Below are positions 35,201 to 44,200 of a DNA stretch of 64,000 bases, piece by piece (positions within the stretch are counted from its first letter, which is position 1; every line of letters starts with the position of its first letter). The position numbers and the translations under genes were made by a program. A model generated the notes under the pieces. That model ran no database searches, was not told the origin of the DNA, and saw only the letters and a list, made by a program, of their open reading frames with translations. This DNA comes from Streptomyces sp. NBC_01351 (GTDB lineage Bacteria; Actinomycetota; Actinomycetes; Streptomycetales; Streptomycetaceae): assembly GCF_036237315.1 (NCBI RefSeq), contig NZ_CP108356.1, positions 7,817,501 to 7,881,500 on the forward strand. The letters run 5' to 3'.

Positions 35201-35341
35201 CAGCCGCTCGTCGCTGATGCTGCGCCCCGCTTCGAGCAACAGCACAGCCAGCAGGAGCCGTTCACGTTTCCGTGGGACGGCCAGCGCCTCACCCGTATCG
35301 CCGTCCAGTACTTCGACGGCACCCAGTAGCCGAAACTCCAC
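32240..35341 (-). CDS. AfsR/SARP-type regulator (BTAD, NB-ARC, TPR)
   Basis: About 1033 residues, near the size of AfsR. An OmpR-like winged helix opens the protein (VEFRLLGAVEVLDGDTGEALAVPRKRERLLLAVLLLEAGR; SISDERLTDLLWDGEPP), followed by the BTAD domain to about residue 250. A STAND/NB-ARC ATPase follows (about 290-570; Walker A GMAGVGKTTLAVHA, Walker B RRVLLVLDN) and then TPR repeats to the end. Such proteins activate antibiotic or morphological genes after ATP-dependent oligomerisation. The start is taken at GTG 35341 by homology; the reading frame continues upstream but overlaps the next gene's promoter. It is divergent from the YD-repeat gene, 125 bp away. Confidence 0.9.
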   Translation of the reverse strand: MEFRLLGAVEVLDGDTGEALAVPRKRERLLLAVLLLEAGRSISDERLTDLLWDGEPPPGAPGALRSHVSRLRALLPPEIASLDRQGEGYLLRTEPRRVDAHRFQALVRRAGSTPDAADRSELLGSALRLWRGPALADAASDLARARLCAGLEELRLQALDQRIAADLALGRHRDLVAELTDLVAEHPVKESLAAHLMRALHLCGRQADALRVFETARRAVADELGLDPGPELRAAHAHVLRSDQGLGAANPSAVPAQPEAVPPGEAAQAADGPRASSGPCTLPYDVPDFTGRAAEFARLLSCVADEAPAALVVSTVDGMAGVGKTTLAVHAAHHLAARFPGGQLFLDLHAHTAGRGPLEPAAALAGLLRTIGVPPERIPHSPDDRAAVWRDELRDRRVLLVLDNAATAEQVRLLLPGTAGSLVLVTSRRRLADLPGAATLSLDVLPEAEAVALFARVAGPGRTDDGPAEVAEVVALCGHLPLAIRMAAARLRHRPLWTVADLAGRLRRSERLAELAVGDQRVAAAFALSYDQLDVVQRRLFRLLGVCPGSDVDVFTAAALAGIPVAEAERLLESLLDVHLLTQRLPGRYAFHDLVRDYARSFADGEGDGDSTREAVHRLLDYHLHTTALAREAFAPGRLATEPKLTHPPLDVPELSGVPAVIDWCCAERANLLSSVRIAAAHGLPAHAWQITFNLADYLRVGGHHDESVAAHTAAIDAARGAGDRGAESLTLLNLGVAHWGADEPGAALDCGERALALVRELGDRRREIVTLTRVALFRQRLGDYPAALSGVQQALAAVQEVESPREEGVALWLLGHIRYMLGDFAGAVEASAGSLAIDRRIGDRYGIPLALIGIGAAEGKLGRHDEGHRHLQEALAAARQLNDPAIEAKALVELAEINRTRGRTDDALVFLGQVFDLLSAVTRPEPAGLAHLVAGAVHLDRGEPARALDHHGKALEIAAAIDHRCNQAFALDGIGRALAALGRADEAAAHWRRALDLFTRMGLPEADTVRELLESPAPPGPAVPVTPAGQSG

Positions 35342-35466
35342 GAGCGCCACGTTAGCGGCATGTACATGATCTCGCGCAAGCCCGTGGCAACGGCTGCGCA
35401 ACACCGCTCCCCGAACCTCGGGGCCAAGGACCCTGCCCTGGGGGTCCGTTGGCTCGAGGAGATGCG

Positions 35467-38400
35467 TTGCCACGAAGGAAACCGGTGCCGGAACGCCGGA
35501 GATCACCGATGAGGACGAGTGCGGCGGTCCTGGCGCTCGTCCTGCCCGCGATGGTGCTGCAGACGGCCCCTGCGCTCGCGGGGGAGGACCTGGCACCGCA
35601 CAAGGCGCCGGCGCCGAAGTCGGTGCCGGTCACCACGCCCGGTGCGACCAAGCTTTCCAAGCGCACGGACGTGTCCAAGCACGTCACCGCGGAGAAGCCC
35701 GTCAAGCTCCGTACCGAGAACCTCTACGTGGCGGCGGCATCGTCTGCTACGACGGGAGGTGGCGCACCGTCAGGAAGCTTTGCAGTCACGCCCCTAGCCG
35801 CTTCTTCAACCTGGAACTCCGGTGGTTCGTCAGGTGCCTTCACCTGGAGCTACGCCATGCCCGCCCCAGCCGTGGACGGCGCCCTCGCCCCGCGCCTGGC
35901 TCTCGGCTACTCCTCGCAGAGTGTCGACGGCCGCACCGCCGCCACCAACAACCAGCCCTCCTGGGCCGGTCAGGGCTGGAACTTCGCGCCCGGCAGCATC
36001 GAGCGCCGCTACAAGAGCTGCGCCGACGACCTTGGTGGCAACAACGGCCAGACCAAGACCCAGGACCTGTGCTGGGGCACCGACAACGCGACCCTGTCCA
36101 TGGACGGCGCCGCAGGCGAGCTGATCCCCGTTGATGCCCAGGGCACCACCTGGCGGCTGAAGAACGACAACGGCATGCGCGTGCAGCGCCTGACCGGCGC
36201 GGCCAACGGCGACGACAACGGCGAATCCTGGATCGTCACCTCGCAGGACGGCACCCAATACCACTTCGGCTCCCGCTCTGCGACGAAGTCGGTCTACTCC
36301 GCACCGGTCTTCGGCAACAACGCGGGCGAACCCTGCAACAAGCCCGCGCTCGCGGACTCGTCCTGCGCGCAGGCCTACAAGTGGAACCTCGACTACGTCG
36401 TCGACCCGCACCACAACACGATGACGTACACCTACGCGCCCGAGACCAACTACTACGCGCGAAACAACAACACCGCCTCCGGCACCAGTTACATACGCGG
36501 GGGCCAGTTGGAGCGCATCGAATACGGCACCCGCGAGGGAGTCGCCGGCACCGCCCCCGCCCGCGTGGTCTTCGAGACCGCTGAGCGCACCAACCCCAGC
36601 GGCTCACTGCCCGACACCCCGGTGCAACTCAACTGCGCCCCCGGCGCGTGCACCCAGACGGGCCCGTCCTTCTGGACCCGGAAGCGGCTGTCCCGCGTCG
36701 TCGCCCAGAAGTGGAACGGCACCGCCTACACGGACGTCGACTCCTGGACGCTGCGCCACTCCTTCCCCAGCAACGGCGACGGCACCCCGCCCGCCCTCTG
36801 GCTGGACGGCGTCACCCACACCGGGCACGTCGGCGGCACGCTCGCCATGCCCGAGATCGTCTTCGACGGCGTACAGATGCCCAACCGGGTCAACGAGACC
36901 GAGGGCCCGCTGATGAACTGGTGGCGGATCAAGTCGATCCGCAATGAGTTCGGCGGCACCACCACCGTCACCTACTCGGACAAGGACTGCTCGGCCGGTA
37001 GCCTGCCCGCCTCTCCGGAGAGCAACACCCGCCGCTGCCTGCCCGCCGTCTACGAGAGGGATGGCCAACCGAAGCTGGAGTACTTCCACAAGTACGTGGT
37101 GAACAAGGTCGTTCAGAACGCCAACCTGCCCGGCGACCTCTCCACCCCCGCGGAGACCTCCTACGAGTACGTCGGCGCGCCCGCCTGGCACTACGACAGC
37201 GAGGACGGCCTCGTGCCCGCCTCGCGCAAGACCTGGTCGCAGTGGCGGGGCTACGGCAAGGTCCGCACGATCGGCGGCAACGCGGCCGAAGGCGCACGCT
37301 CGTTGACCGAGACCACGTACTTCCGCGGTATGGACGGCGACAAACTGCCGTCCGGCACACGATCGGTGACCGTCACCGACTCCGAGGGCACGGCCGTGGC
37401 GGACGCCGCCGCACTGGCCGGCGCCGTGCGCGAGAGGGTGACGTACAACGGGGTCGGCGGCAAGGAAGTCTTCGGCACCATCAACGACCGGTGGGTGTCC
37501 GCCCCGACGGCCACGCGAACGCAGAGCTGGGGGACGCAGGAGGCCCGCCTGAGCGGTGTGGCGAAGACGCGCACTCGCACCTCGGACGCAGCCGGCACGG
37601 TCGTGCGCCGTACGGGTACCGAGACCACCTACGACCCGGCCTACGGCAGCGTCCTGAAGCAGCTCGACCAGGGCGACCTCTCCACCACCGCCGACGACCG
37701 CTGCACCCGCACCGAATACGTGCGCAACGCCGGGATCTGGCTCGTCATGCTGCCCAGCCGTGTGGTCACGATGGCCGGCGCCTGCACTGACATGCCCGCC
37801 GGCGCGGACGTCCTCGCCGACACCCGCACGTACTACGACGACGCCACCACGCTCACCGCCTCGCCGACGACCGGCGACCCGACGCGCACCGAGACGCTGT
37901 CCGACTGGAACGGAAGCACGCCCGTCTACGTGACGACGGCGCGGACGGTCTTCGACGCGTTCGGCCGCCCGACCTCGGTCTCCGACGCGCTCGGCCGCAC
38001 CACGACCACCGCGTACCTGACCGGCCCGACCCGAGTGAAGGTCACCAACCCGCTCGGGCACACCGTCACCGTCGAGAAGGACGCGCGCGGGGCGACCACC
38101 GCCGAGACCGACGCCAACGGCAAACGCACCGACGCTGAGAGCGACCCGCTCGGCCGCGTCCGCAAGGTGTGGCTGCCCGGCCGCACCAAGGGCACCGACG
38201 GACCCAACAGCGAGTTCCAATACGCGCTGAACAGCGGAAAGGCGAGCGTGATCACCACACGAACCCTCGCCCCCGACGGCAGCTACCGCACGTCGTACGC
38301 ACTTGTCGACGGCCTGGCCCGCTCCCGGCAGACGCAGGCACCGACGCCCGCGGGCGGACGCACCATCGCCGACACCGTCTACGACTCGCGCGGCCAGGCC

Positions 38401-41130
38401 GTGAAGACCAACGCCGCGTACTTCAACAGCGCGCCGGCGGGGTCCGAACTGGTCGTCGCCGCCGACTCGGCGGTGCCCAGTCAGACCCGCGCCACCTACG
38501 ACGGCGTCGGGCGCGTCACGGCCTCCGCGCTCTACAGCTCCGCCGTCAAGAAGTGGGAGACGCTGTCCGGTTATGACGGCTTCAAGGTCAGCGTGACCCC
38601 CCCGGCCGGCGGCACCGCGACCACGACGGTCCGCGACGCCCGGGGCCTGGTCACCGAACTCGACCAGTACCAGGCGCCGGCCCCCACCGGCCCGGCTGAC
38701 ATCACCCGCTACGTTTACGACCGCGCGGACCGTCTCACCTCGGTCACCACCCCCGCCGGACGTGTCTTCACCACCGAGTACGACGTGCGCGGCCGCAAGA
38801 CCCGCACCACCGACCCGGACCGCGGCGCCATCACGTTCACCTACGACGACTCCGGACAGCTGCTGTCCAGCACGGATGCCGAGAACCGGTCCTTGCACTA
38901 CGGCCACGACGACATGGGCCGTAAGAAGACCCTGCGGGAGGGCGCTCGGGACGGCACACTTCGCGCGAGCTGGCTCTACGACACTCTTGCACTCGGGCAG
39001 CTCACCTCCACGACCCGCCAGGTGGGCAGCGCCCAGTACGTCCTGAGCACCACCGGCTACGACGATGGATACCGCCCGACCGGCACCTCCGTCACCATCC
39101 CCGCCACCGAGGGCGCGCTCGCCGGGACGTACCCGGTGACGATGACCTACACGCCCACCGGCCAGGTCGCGACCTCCAGCCAGCCCGCCGTGGGCGGCCT
39201 GCCCGCTGAGAAGCTCTTCCACACCCACGACACCTTCGGCAACCCCCTGCGGCTGGAAGCCCAGGACGGCGCCGACACCGTCCGCACGACGTACGTCCGC
39301 AACGCCCTCTACACCCCGCTTGGCCAGACCGCCCAGATCAGCCTGGGCGCGCTGGGCCGCTCGGTGTGGCTGAGCAGTGAGTACGACCAGGCCAGCGGCC
39401 GCCTCACCCGGTCCGTCACCGACCGCGAGGTCACTGGCAAGACCCAGGGCGACGCGCGCTACACCTACGACCAGGCGGGCAACGTCACCGCCATCTCCGA
39501 CCAGCCCGGCGCCACGACGGGCGTCCCCGCCGACCACCAGTGCTTCCGCAACGACTACTTGGCCCGGACCACCGAGGCGTGGACGCCCTCCACGGCGACG
39601 TGCGGCAACCCGGTGGCCCCGGCCGCCGGTGACCCGGTCAAGTACTGGGAGTCGTTCGTCTACGACAAGGCGGGCAACCGCACTGGCCACACACTGCGCC
39701 TCGGCTCTGGTACAACCGGCCAGGTCCTCGCCTACCCGGCAGCCGGCCAGCCGCGCCCCGACCTGCCCGGCTCGGTGACCACCACCAACCCCGACGGCAC
39801 CCAGCGCACCGACACCTACGGCTACGACCAGACCGGCAGCAGCACCTCGCGTCCCGGGCAGCAGCTCACGTGGGACGCCGAGGGAAGGCTCGCCAAGGTC
39901 ACGGCCGGAGCCGCCACGACGGAGTACGTCTATGACGCGGACGGCACCCGCCTGCTGCGCAAGGACCCGACCGGCACCACGCTCTACGCCGGCGGCATGG
40001 AACTGCGGCTCTCCGGCGGGACGGTGACTGGTACGCGCTATTACGGGCACGGCGACCGCATCATCGCGATGCGAACGGGCGGAGGTGCGCCGACCTGGCT
40101 GTCGTCCGACCACCACGGCACGTCCACCCTCGCGTTCGCCTCCGACACGCTCGCCGTCACCCGCCGTCGATCGCTCCCCTTCGGTGAGGAGCGCGGGCCC
40201 AAGGTCACCTGGCCGGACGACCACGGCTTCCTCGGCAAGTCCAGGGACGCATCCACGGGCCTCACCCACCTCGACGCCCGAGAATACGACGCCTCGCTGG
40301 GGCGGTTCGTGTCCGGTGACCCCGTCCTCAACACCAACGACCCGCAGCAGCTCAACGGTTACGCGTACTCCAGCAACAACCCGGCCACGCTGAGCGACCC
40401 GTCCGGCCTCGTCCCGCTCGACCCGGACACCGGCCGCCCGGTCAACGAGTCGCATCACGACGAGGATCAGATGGATTACAGCCGGGACTACATGAGGCCG
40501 CCGGTGGCGACCTGCACCCCGGGTGTCGGTCCGTACTGCTCGGGCCCCGTGGCACGGCCGGTACCCGCACCGGTGAAGAGGGAAGTCCAGAAGCCGTGGT
40601 GGCTGGGCGGTGGTGTCGGCTGCGACACCGCACCGCCGCCGCCGCAAATCAGCCAGATGTCCCCCGAGGATTCGAAGGCGTTCCGGGAAAAGTTGGCCAG
40701 AGAAGAGGCGGAGAGGAAGGCGCTGGAAGCACAGAAGAACGGCCTCAACCTCCAACTGTGCCTCGGTGCCGGAGTGCAGTCCTTCATCGCCAGAGGCGCT
40801 GAGGGCTGCATGGTGATGGGCACCGCCGGCGTTGTCTTCACCGTCGCCGGCAAGGTCGGGGTGGGTGGAGCACGCGTCGGAGCAGGCGGGTCTATCGGCC
40901 TGAACAATGCCGAGAGGCCCGAGGATCTCGGCGGCACCGACTACGGCGTCTCCGCCGGCGGCGGCTTTCTCGGCGAGGTCGAGGTCGGCGCGACCACGAA
41001 CCTCGAGGGCGGCCGCGCGTTCACCGTTGGTGGCGGCGTGGGCGTCGGCGCGGGCGTGAGCGGAACCGTGTCAAAAACCATGTGGTACGTCCCTAAATGG
41101 CTGGGCGGTGATGGCAAATGGCACACGTGA
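35467..41130 (+). CDS. Secreted RHS/YD-repeat protein (WapA-like) with unassigned C-terminal tail
   Basis: About 1887 residues. The N-terminus has a basic region, then the signal core TSAAVLALVLPAMVLQTAPALA, so it is exported. The body contains many YD-type repeats (YDxxGRxT-like), such as YDVRGRKTRTTDPDRGAITFTYD, and ends in the RHS core with LDAREYDASLGRFVSGDPV and the processing-like motif SDPSGL. Beyond this, 239 residues (40411-41127) include a Pro/Cys-rich linker, a charged helix and a Gly-rich stretch of about 100 residues; no known toxin matches by eye. TTG 35467 with GAGGAG 5 nt upstream is preferred; ATG 35509 with GGAGAT is an alternative. Followed by the DNRLRE partner gene. Confidence 0.88.
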   Translation: MPRRKPVPERRRSPMRTSAAVLALVLPAMVLQTAPALAGEDLAPHKAPAPKSVPVTTPGATKLSKRTDVSKHVTAEKPVKLRTENLYVAAASSATTGGGAPSGSFAVTPLAASSTWNSGGSSGAFTWSYAMPAPAVDGALAPRLALGYSSQSVDGRTAATNNQPSWAGQGWNFAPGSIERRYKSCADDLGGNNGQTKTQDLCWGTDNATLSMDGAAGELIPVDAQGTTWRLKNDNGMRVQRLTGAANGDDNGESWIVTSQDGTQYHFGSRSATKSVYSAPVFGNNAGEPCNKPALADSSCAQAYKWNLDYVVDPHHNTMTYTYAPETNYYARNNNTASGTSYIRGGQLERIEYGTREGVAGTAPARVVFETAERTNPSGSLPDTPVQLNCAPGACTQTGPSFWTRKRLSRVVAQKWNGTAYTDVDSWTLRHSFPSNGDGTPPALWLDGVTHTGHVGGTLAMPEIVFDGVQMPNRVNETEGPLMNWWRIKSIRNEFGGTTTVTYSDKDCSAGSLPASPESNTRRCLPAVYERDGQPKLEYFHKYVVNKVVQNANLPGDLSTPAETSYEYVGAPAWHYDSEDGLVPASRKTWSQWRGYGKVRTIGGNAAEGARSLTETTYFRGMDGDKLPSGTRSVTVTDSEGTAVADAAALAGAVRERVTYNGVGGKEVFGTINDRWVSAPTATRTQSWGTQEARLSGVAKTRTRTSDAAGTVVRRTGTETTYDPAYGSVLKQLDQGDLSTTADDRCTRTEYVRNAGIWLVMLPSRVVTMAGACTDMPAGADVLADTRTYYDDATTLTASPTTGDPTRTETLSDWNGSTPVYVTTARTVFDAFGRPTSVSDALGRTTTTAYLTGPTRVKVTNPLGHTVTVEKDARGATTAETDANGKRTDAESDPLGRVRKVWLPGRTKGTDGPNSEFQYALNSGKASVITTRTLAPDGSYRTSYALVDGLARSRQTQAPTPAGGRTIADTVYDSRGQAVKTNAAYFNSAPAGSELVVAADSAVPSQTRATYDGVGRVTASALYSSAVKKWETLSGYDGFKVSVTPPAGGTATTTVRDARGLVTELDQYQAPAPTGPADITRYVYDRADRLTSVTTPAGRVFTTEYDVRGRKTRTTDPDRGAITFTYDDSGQLLSSTDAENRSLHYGHDDMGRKKTLREGARDGTLRASWLYDTLALGQLTSTTRQVGSAQYVLSTTGYDDGYRPTGTSVTIPATEGALAGTYPVTMTYTPTGQVATSSQPAVGGLPAEKLFHTHDTFGNPLRLEAQDGADTVRTTYVRNALYTPLGQTAQISLGALGRSVWLSSEYDQASGRLTRSVTDREVTGKTQGDARYTYDQAGNVTAISDQPGATTGVPADHQCFRNDYLARTTEAWTPSTATCGNPVAPAAGDPVKYWESFVYDKAGNRTGHTLRLGSGTTGQVLAYPAAGQPRPDLPGSVTTTNPDGTQRTDTYGYDQTGSSTSRPGQQLTWDAEGRLAKVTAGAATTEYVYDADGTRLLRKDPTGTTLYAGGMELRLSGGTVTGTRYYGHGDRIIAMRTGGGAPTWLSSDHHGTSTLAFASDTLAVTRRRSLPFGEERGPKVTWPDDHGFLGKSRDASTGLTHLDAREYDASLGRFVSGDPVLNTNDPQQLNGYAYSSNNPATLSDPSGLVPLDPDTGRPVNESHHDEDQMDYSRDYMRPPVATCTPGVGPYCSGPVARPVPAPVKREVQKPWWLGGGVGCDTAPPPPQISQMSPEDSKAFREKLAREEAERKALEAQKNGLNLQLCLGAGVQSFIARGAEGCMVMGTAGVVFTVAGKVGVGGARVGAGGSIGLNNAERPEDLGGTDYGVSAGGGFLGEVEVGATTNLEGGRAFTVGGGVGVGAGVSGTVSKTMWYVPKWLGGDGKWHT

Positions 41131-41219
41131 GACCACCGGAAGGCGAGGAAGGCGGCGGCCGAAGCCACCTCGGTCCGCCTTCCTCGACCAGAACATCGCC
41201 ACAGCTCCCTGGAGACGAC

Positions 41220-44200
41220 ATGCCCATCCGACGAACGCGACGCGGGGCGCGCGCGATCACCGCGACCGTGACGTCCGTGATCGCCGCGAGCTCCGCGCTG
41301 GTCGCACTACCGGCGGCAGCACCGGCCTCCGCCTCCGCCCCCCGCGCCGACATCACCGTCGCCGCCACCGAACCCGCCGCCGTTGCGGCGGCGAAGACGT
41401 CCCGCCACCGGGTGGAGATACTGAGCCACCGCACCGAGGCCGCCCAGGTCTTCGCCAACCCCGACGGTCGCCTGACCGCCGAGTTCGCGCCGACCGCCGT
41501 CCGCGTCAAGCAGGACAACGGCACCTGGGCACCCGTCGACACCATGCTCGCCGCCCGCGCCGACGGCACCGTCGCACCCAAGGCGGCCGCCGCCGACCTC
41601 CAATTCTCCGGCGGCGGGAGCGGCCCGCTGGCCCGGATGACCAAGGACGGCAAGCAGTTCGCGCTCAGCTGGCCGTCCGCGCTGCCGAAGCCGTCCCTGG
41701 ACGGTGACGCGGCGACCTACGCGAACGTGCTGCCCGGCACGGACCTCGTGCTGCGCGCGACGCCCACCGGGTTCAGCCACCTGCTCGTCGTCAAGAACGC
41801 CACCGCCGCCAAGAACCCGGCGCTGCGCACGATCCGCTTCGGGCTCGACGGCAGCAAGGGCCTGACCACCACCGCGGACGCCTCCGGCGCGCTGACCGCG
41901 AAGGACGCGTCCGGCAAGGCCGTGTTCGTCTCGGCGCCCCCGGCCATGTGGGACACGCCCGCGGGGGCCGTGCACAAGGCCCCCGCCGTGTCGAAGGCCG
42001 AGGCCGCGAGCAAGGCAGAGGCCGCGAGCAAGGCCGACGTCCTTACCGTCCCGGCCGGCGGCGCCAAACAGGCGAAGATCGACGTTAAGGTCTCCGGCAA
42101 CGCGATGGACGTCATACCCGCCCCCGCGATGCTCGACGACCCGGAGGCCCGCTTCCCGCTCGTCATCGACCCGACGTTCCTCGAACGCCCCATGTGGGAC
42201 TGGAACCTGTTCGAGAGCCAGCACACCACCACCAACTACTGGGGCACGCAAGGCAGCAACATCAAGGTCGGCAACGATGGCTCGCGCGAGTGGCGGGGCA
42301 TCTTCCGCTTCTGGATCGACCCCGTCTTCGGCGCGGACATCCGCAGCGCGCGGCTCAAGGTCGCCGTCAACTCCGCGTCCAGCTGCGACGCGTCGACCGC
42401 GATGAACCTGCACATCAGCTCGCAGTACCCGCAGAACGCCACCTGGTCGAACTCCGGCTGGGGCGGCTGGATGTCCTCCGCGTACGGCTGCGGTGACAGC
42501 AACGGGCTGTACTTCCCCTCCAACGACACCTTCCGCGGGAAGGTTCAGGAGGCGGCCACCAATCGTTGGGGCAACGGCATCACCTTCGGGATCAACACGG
42601 CCTCGGCAGGCGTCTACAAGCAGCTCACCCCCGGCGACACCCGCCTGGTGATCGAGTACAACCACACGCCGAACGCACCCACGAGCCTCGGCATGGTCCC
42701 GGCCAAGCCCTGCGCGACCGGCGCCGAGCGGACGTACCTCACCAGCACCTCGCCGCAGTTCACGGCGAAGCTGTCCGACCCCAACGGTGACACCGTCGGC
42801 GGCCGGCTGGAGATCGTCCGCAAGAGCGACGGCCAGGTCGTGCACTCAGACCCGCCGGCCGGCCAGAATCCGGCCCTGTCGGTGGCCAGTGGCGGCAGCC
42901 AGACCTGGGCTCCGGTGCAGGCCGGCAAGCTCTCGGCCGGAGTCGTCTACACCTACCGGGCGACCACCTGGGACGGCCTGGCCTGGTCCGGCGCGACCGC
43001 CCCCGGCTGCGAGTTCGAGATCGACCTGGGCGCCGCGAGCACCCCGCTGGTCAGCTCGCCGTGCGAGCCGTCCGTGTGCGGGGAGTTCGGTCCGCCCCTC
43101 GGCACAGCCCGGCCCGTCACCTTCAGCCCGGCCGCCGGTGACACCGGCATCGTCAAGTACCGGTACGGCACCCGCCAGGGCGCGCTGACCATGACGGTGG
43201 CGGCCGGTCCGGACGGCACCGCGACCGTCCCCGTCACGCAGTGGACGAGCGACCCGACCTGGCTGTACGTGAAGGCGATCAACCGGGCCGGACAGGAGAG
43301 CACCGGCACCGCGTCCTTCGACGTCCAAGCCGCGCACAACACCAACACCCCGACCGGGCGACGCGGCGACGCCAACGGTGACGGCCTCGCCGACACCACG
43401 GCGGTCTTCTCCGACGGCGCCACGCAGAACTCCGTCTACACCTGGCACGCCAACACCTCGGGCAGCTACGCGCCCGTCGGTACCGAGATCAACAACGGAT
43501 ACGCCACGTCCGCCGTCCAGACCGTGCGCGGCGACTTCGACGGCGACAAGCGCACCGACGTCGCCATGATCCGGCAGGAGGCCGGGCACCGGATCACCGC
43601 CTGGATCTACCGAGCGGACGGCACCACGTACCAGCCGCCGACCGGCGCCGCGCTCGACTCGGCCGGCGCCGTCGGCTGGAACCTGAGCAACATCAAGTCC
43701 GTGGCCGGAGACTTCGACGGCGACGGCAAGGCCGACCTCGGCCTGTTCTACGGCTACGCCAACTGCCAGACCAAGCTGTGGACGTTCTACTCCACCGGCA
43801 CCGGTTTCACGAACTTCTCCGCCCCGCCCGCCTGGGACAGCGGCGCCGGCGGTTTCTGCTGGGACCGGATCAAGCCGGTGGTGGGCGACTTCGACAACTC
43901 CGCCGGCGACAAGCGGCAGGAGATCGCCGGGTTCTACCGCTGGGACACCAACTGCGACTGGAGCGTCGACACCTTCCGCCAGCCGGGCACCGCCCGCGGC
44001 ACGTTCGCGAAGGCGACATCCGGCCAGAAGGACACCGGGTGCTCGGACTGGAACCGGCTCATGCCCGTCGCGGGAGACTTCAACGGCGACGGTCGCGACG
44101 ACCTCGGCCACCTCTACAACGCGGGCACCAACTCCACCACCTTCTGGACGCTCACCGGCAACGGCAACGTCGCCGGTGATGCCTTCGCCACCCAGGTGCA

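Noticed and set aside
35342..35466. SARP heptamer direct repeats between the AfsR-like and YD-repeat genes
   Set aside because: Only a 6-bp inverted repeat (GGACCC/GGGTCC) was seen; no 11-bp-spaced heptamers.
36604..40755. Very long minus-strand open frame (about 1380 codons) opposite the YD-repeat gene
   Set aside because: Antisense shadow of a GC-rich coding strand; no motif, signal or ribosome site, whereas the plus-strand frame has clear YD repeats.
41985..42042. Tandem SKAEAA repeat in the DNRLRE protein as a mobile or regulatory repeat
   Set aside because: Two to three in-frame copies of an 18-bp unit, best read as a flexible Ala/Lys linker in the protein.
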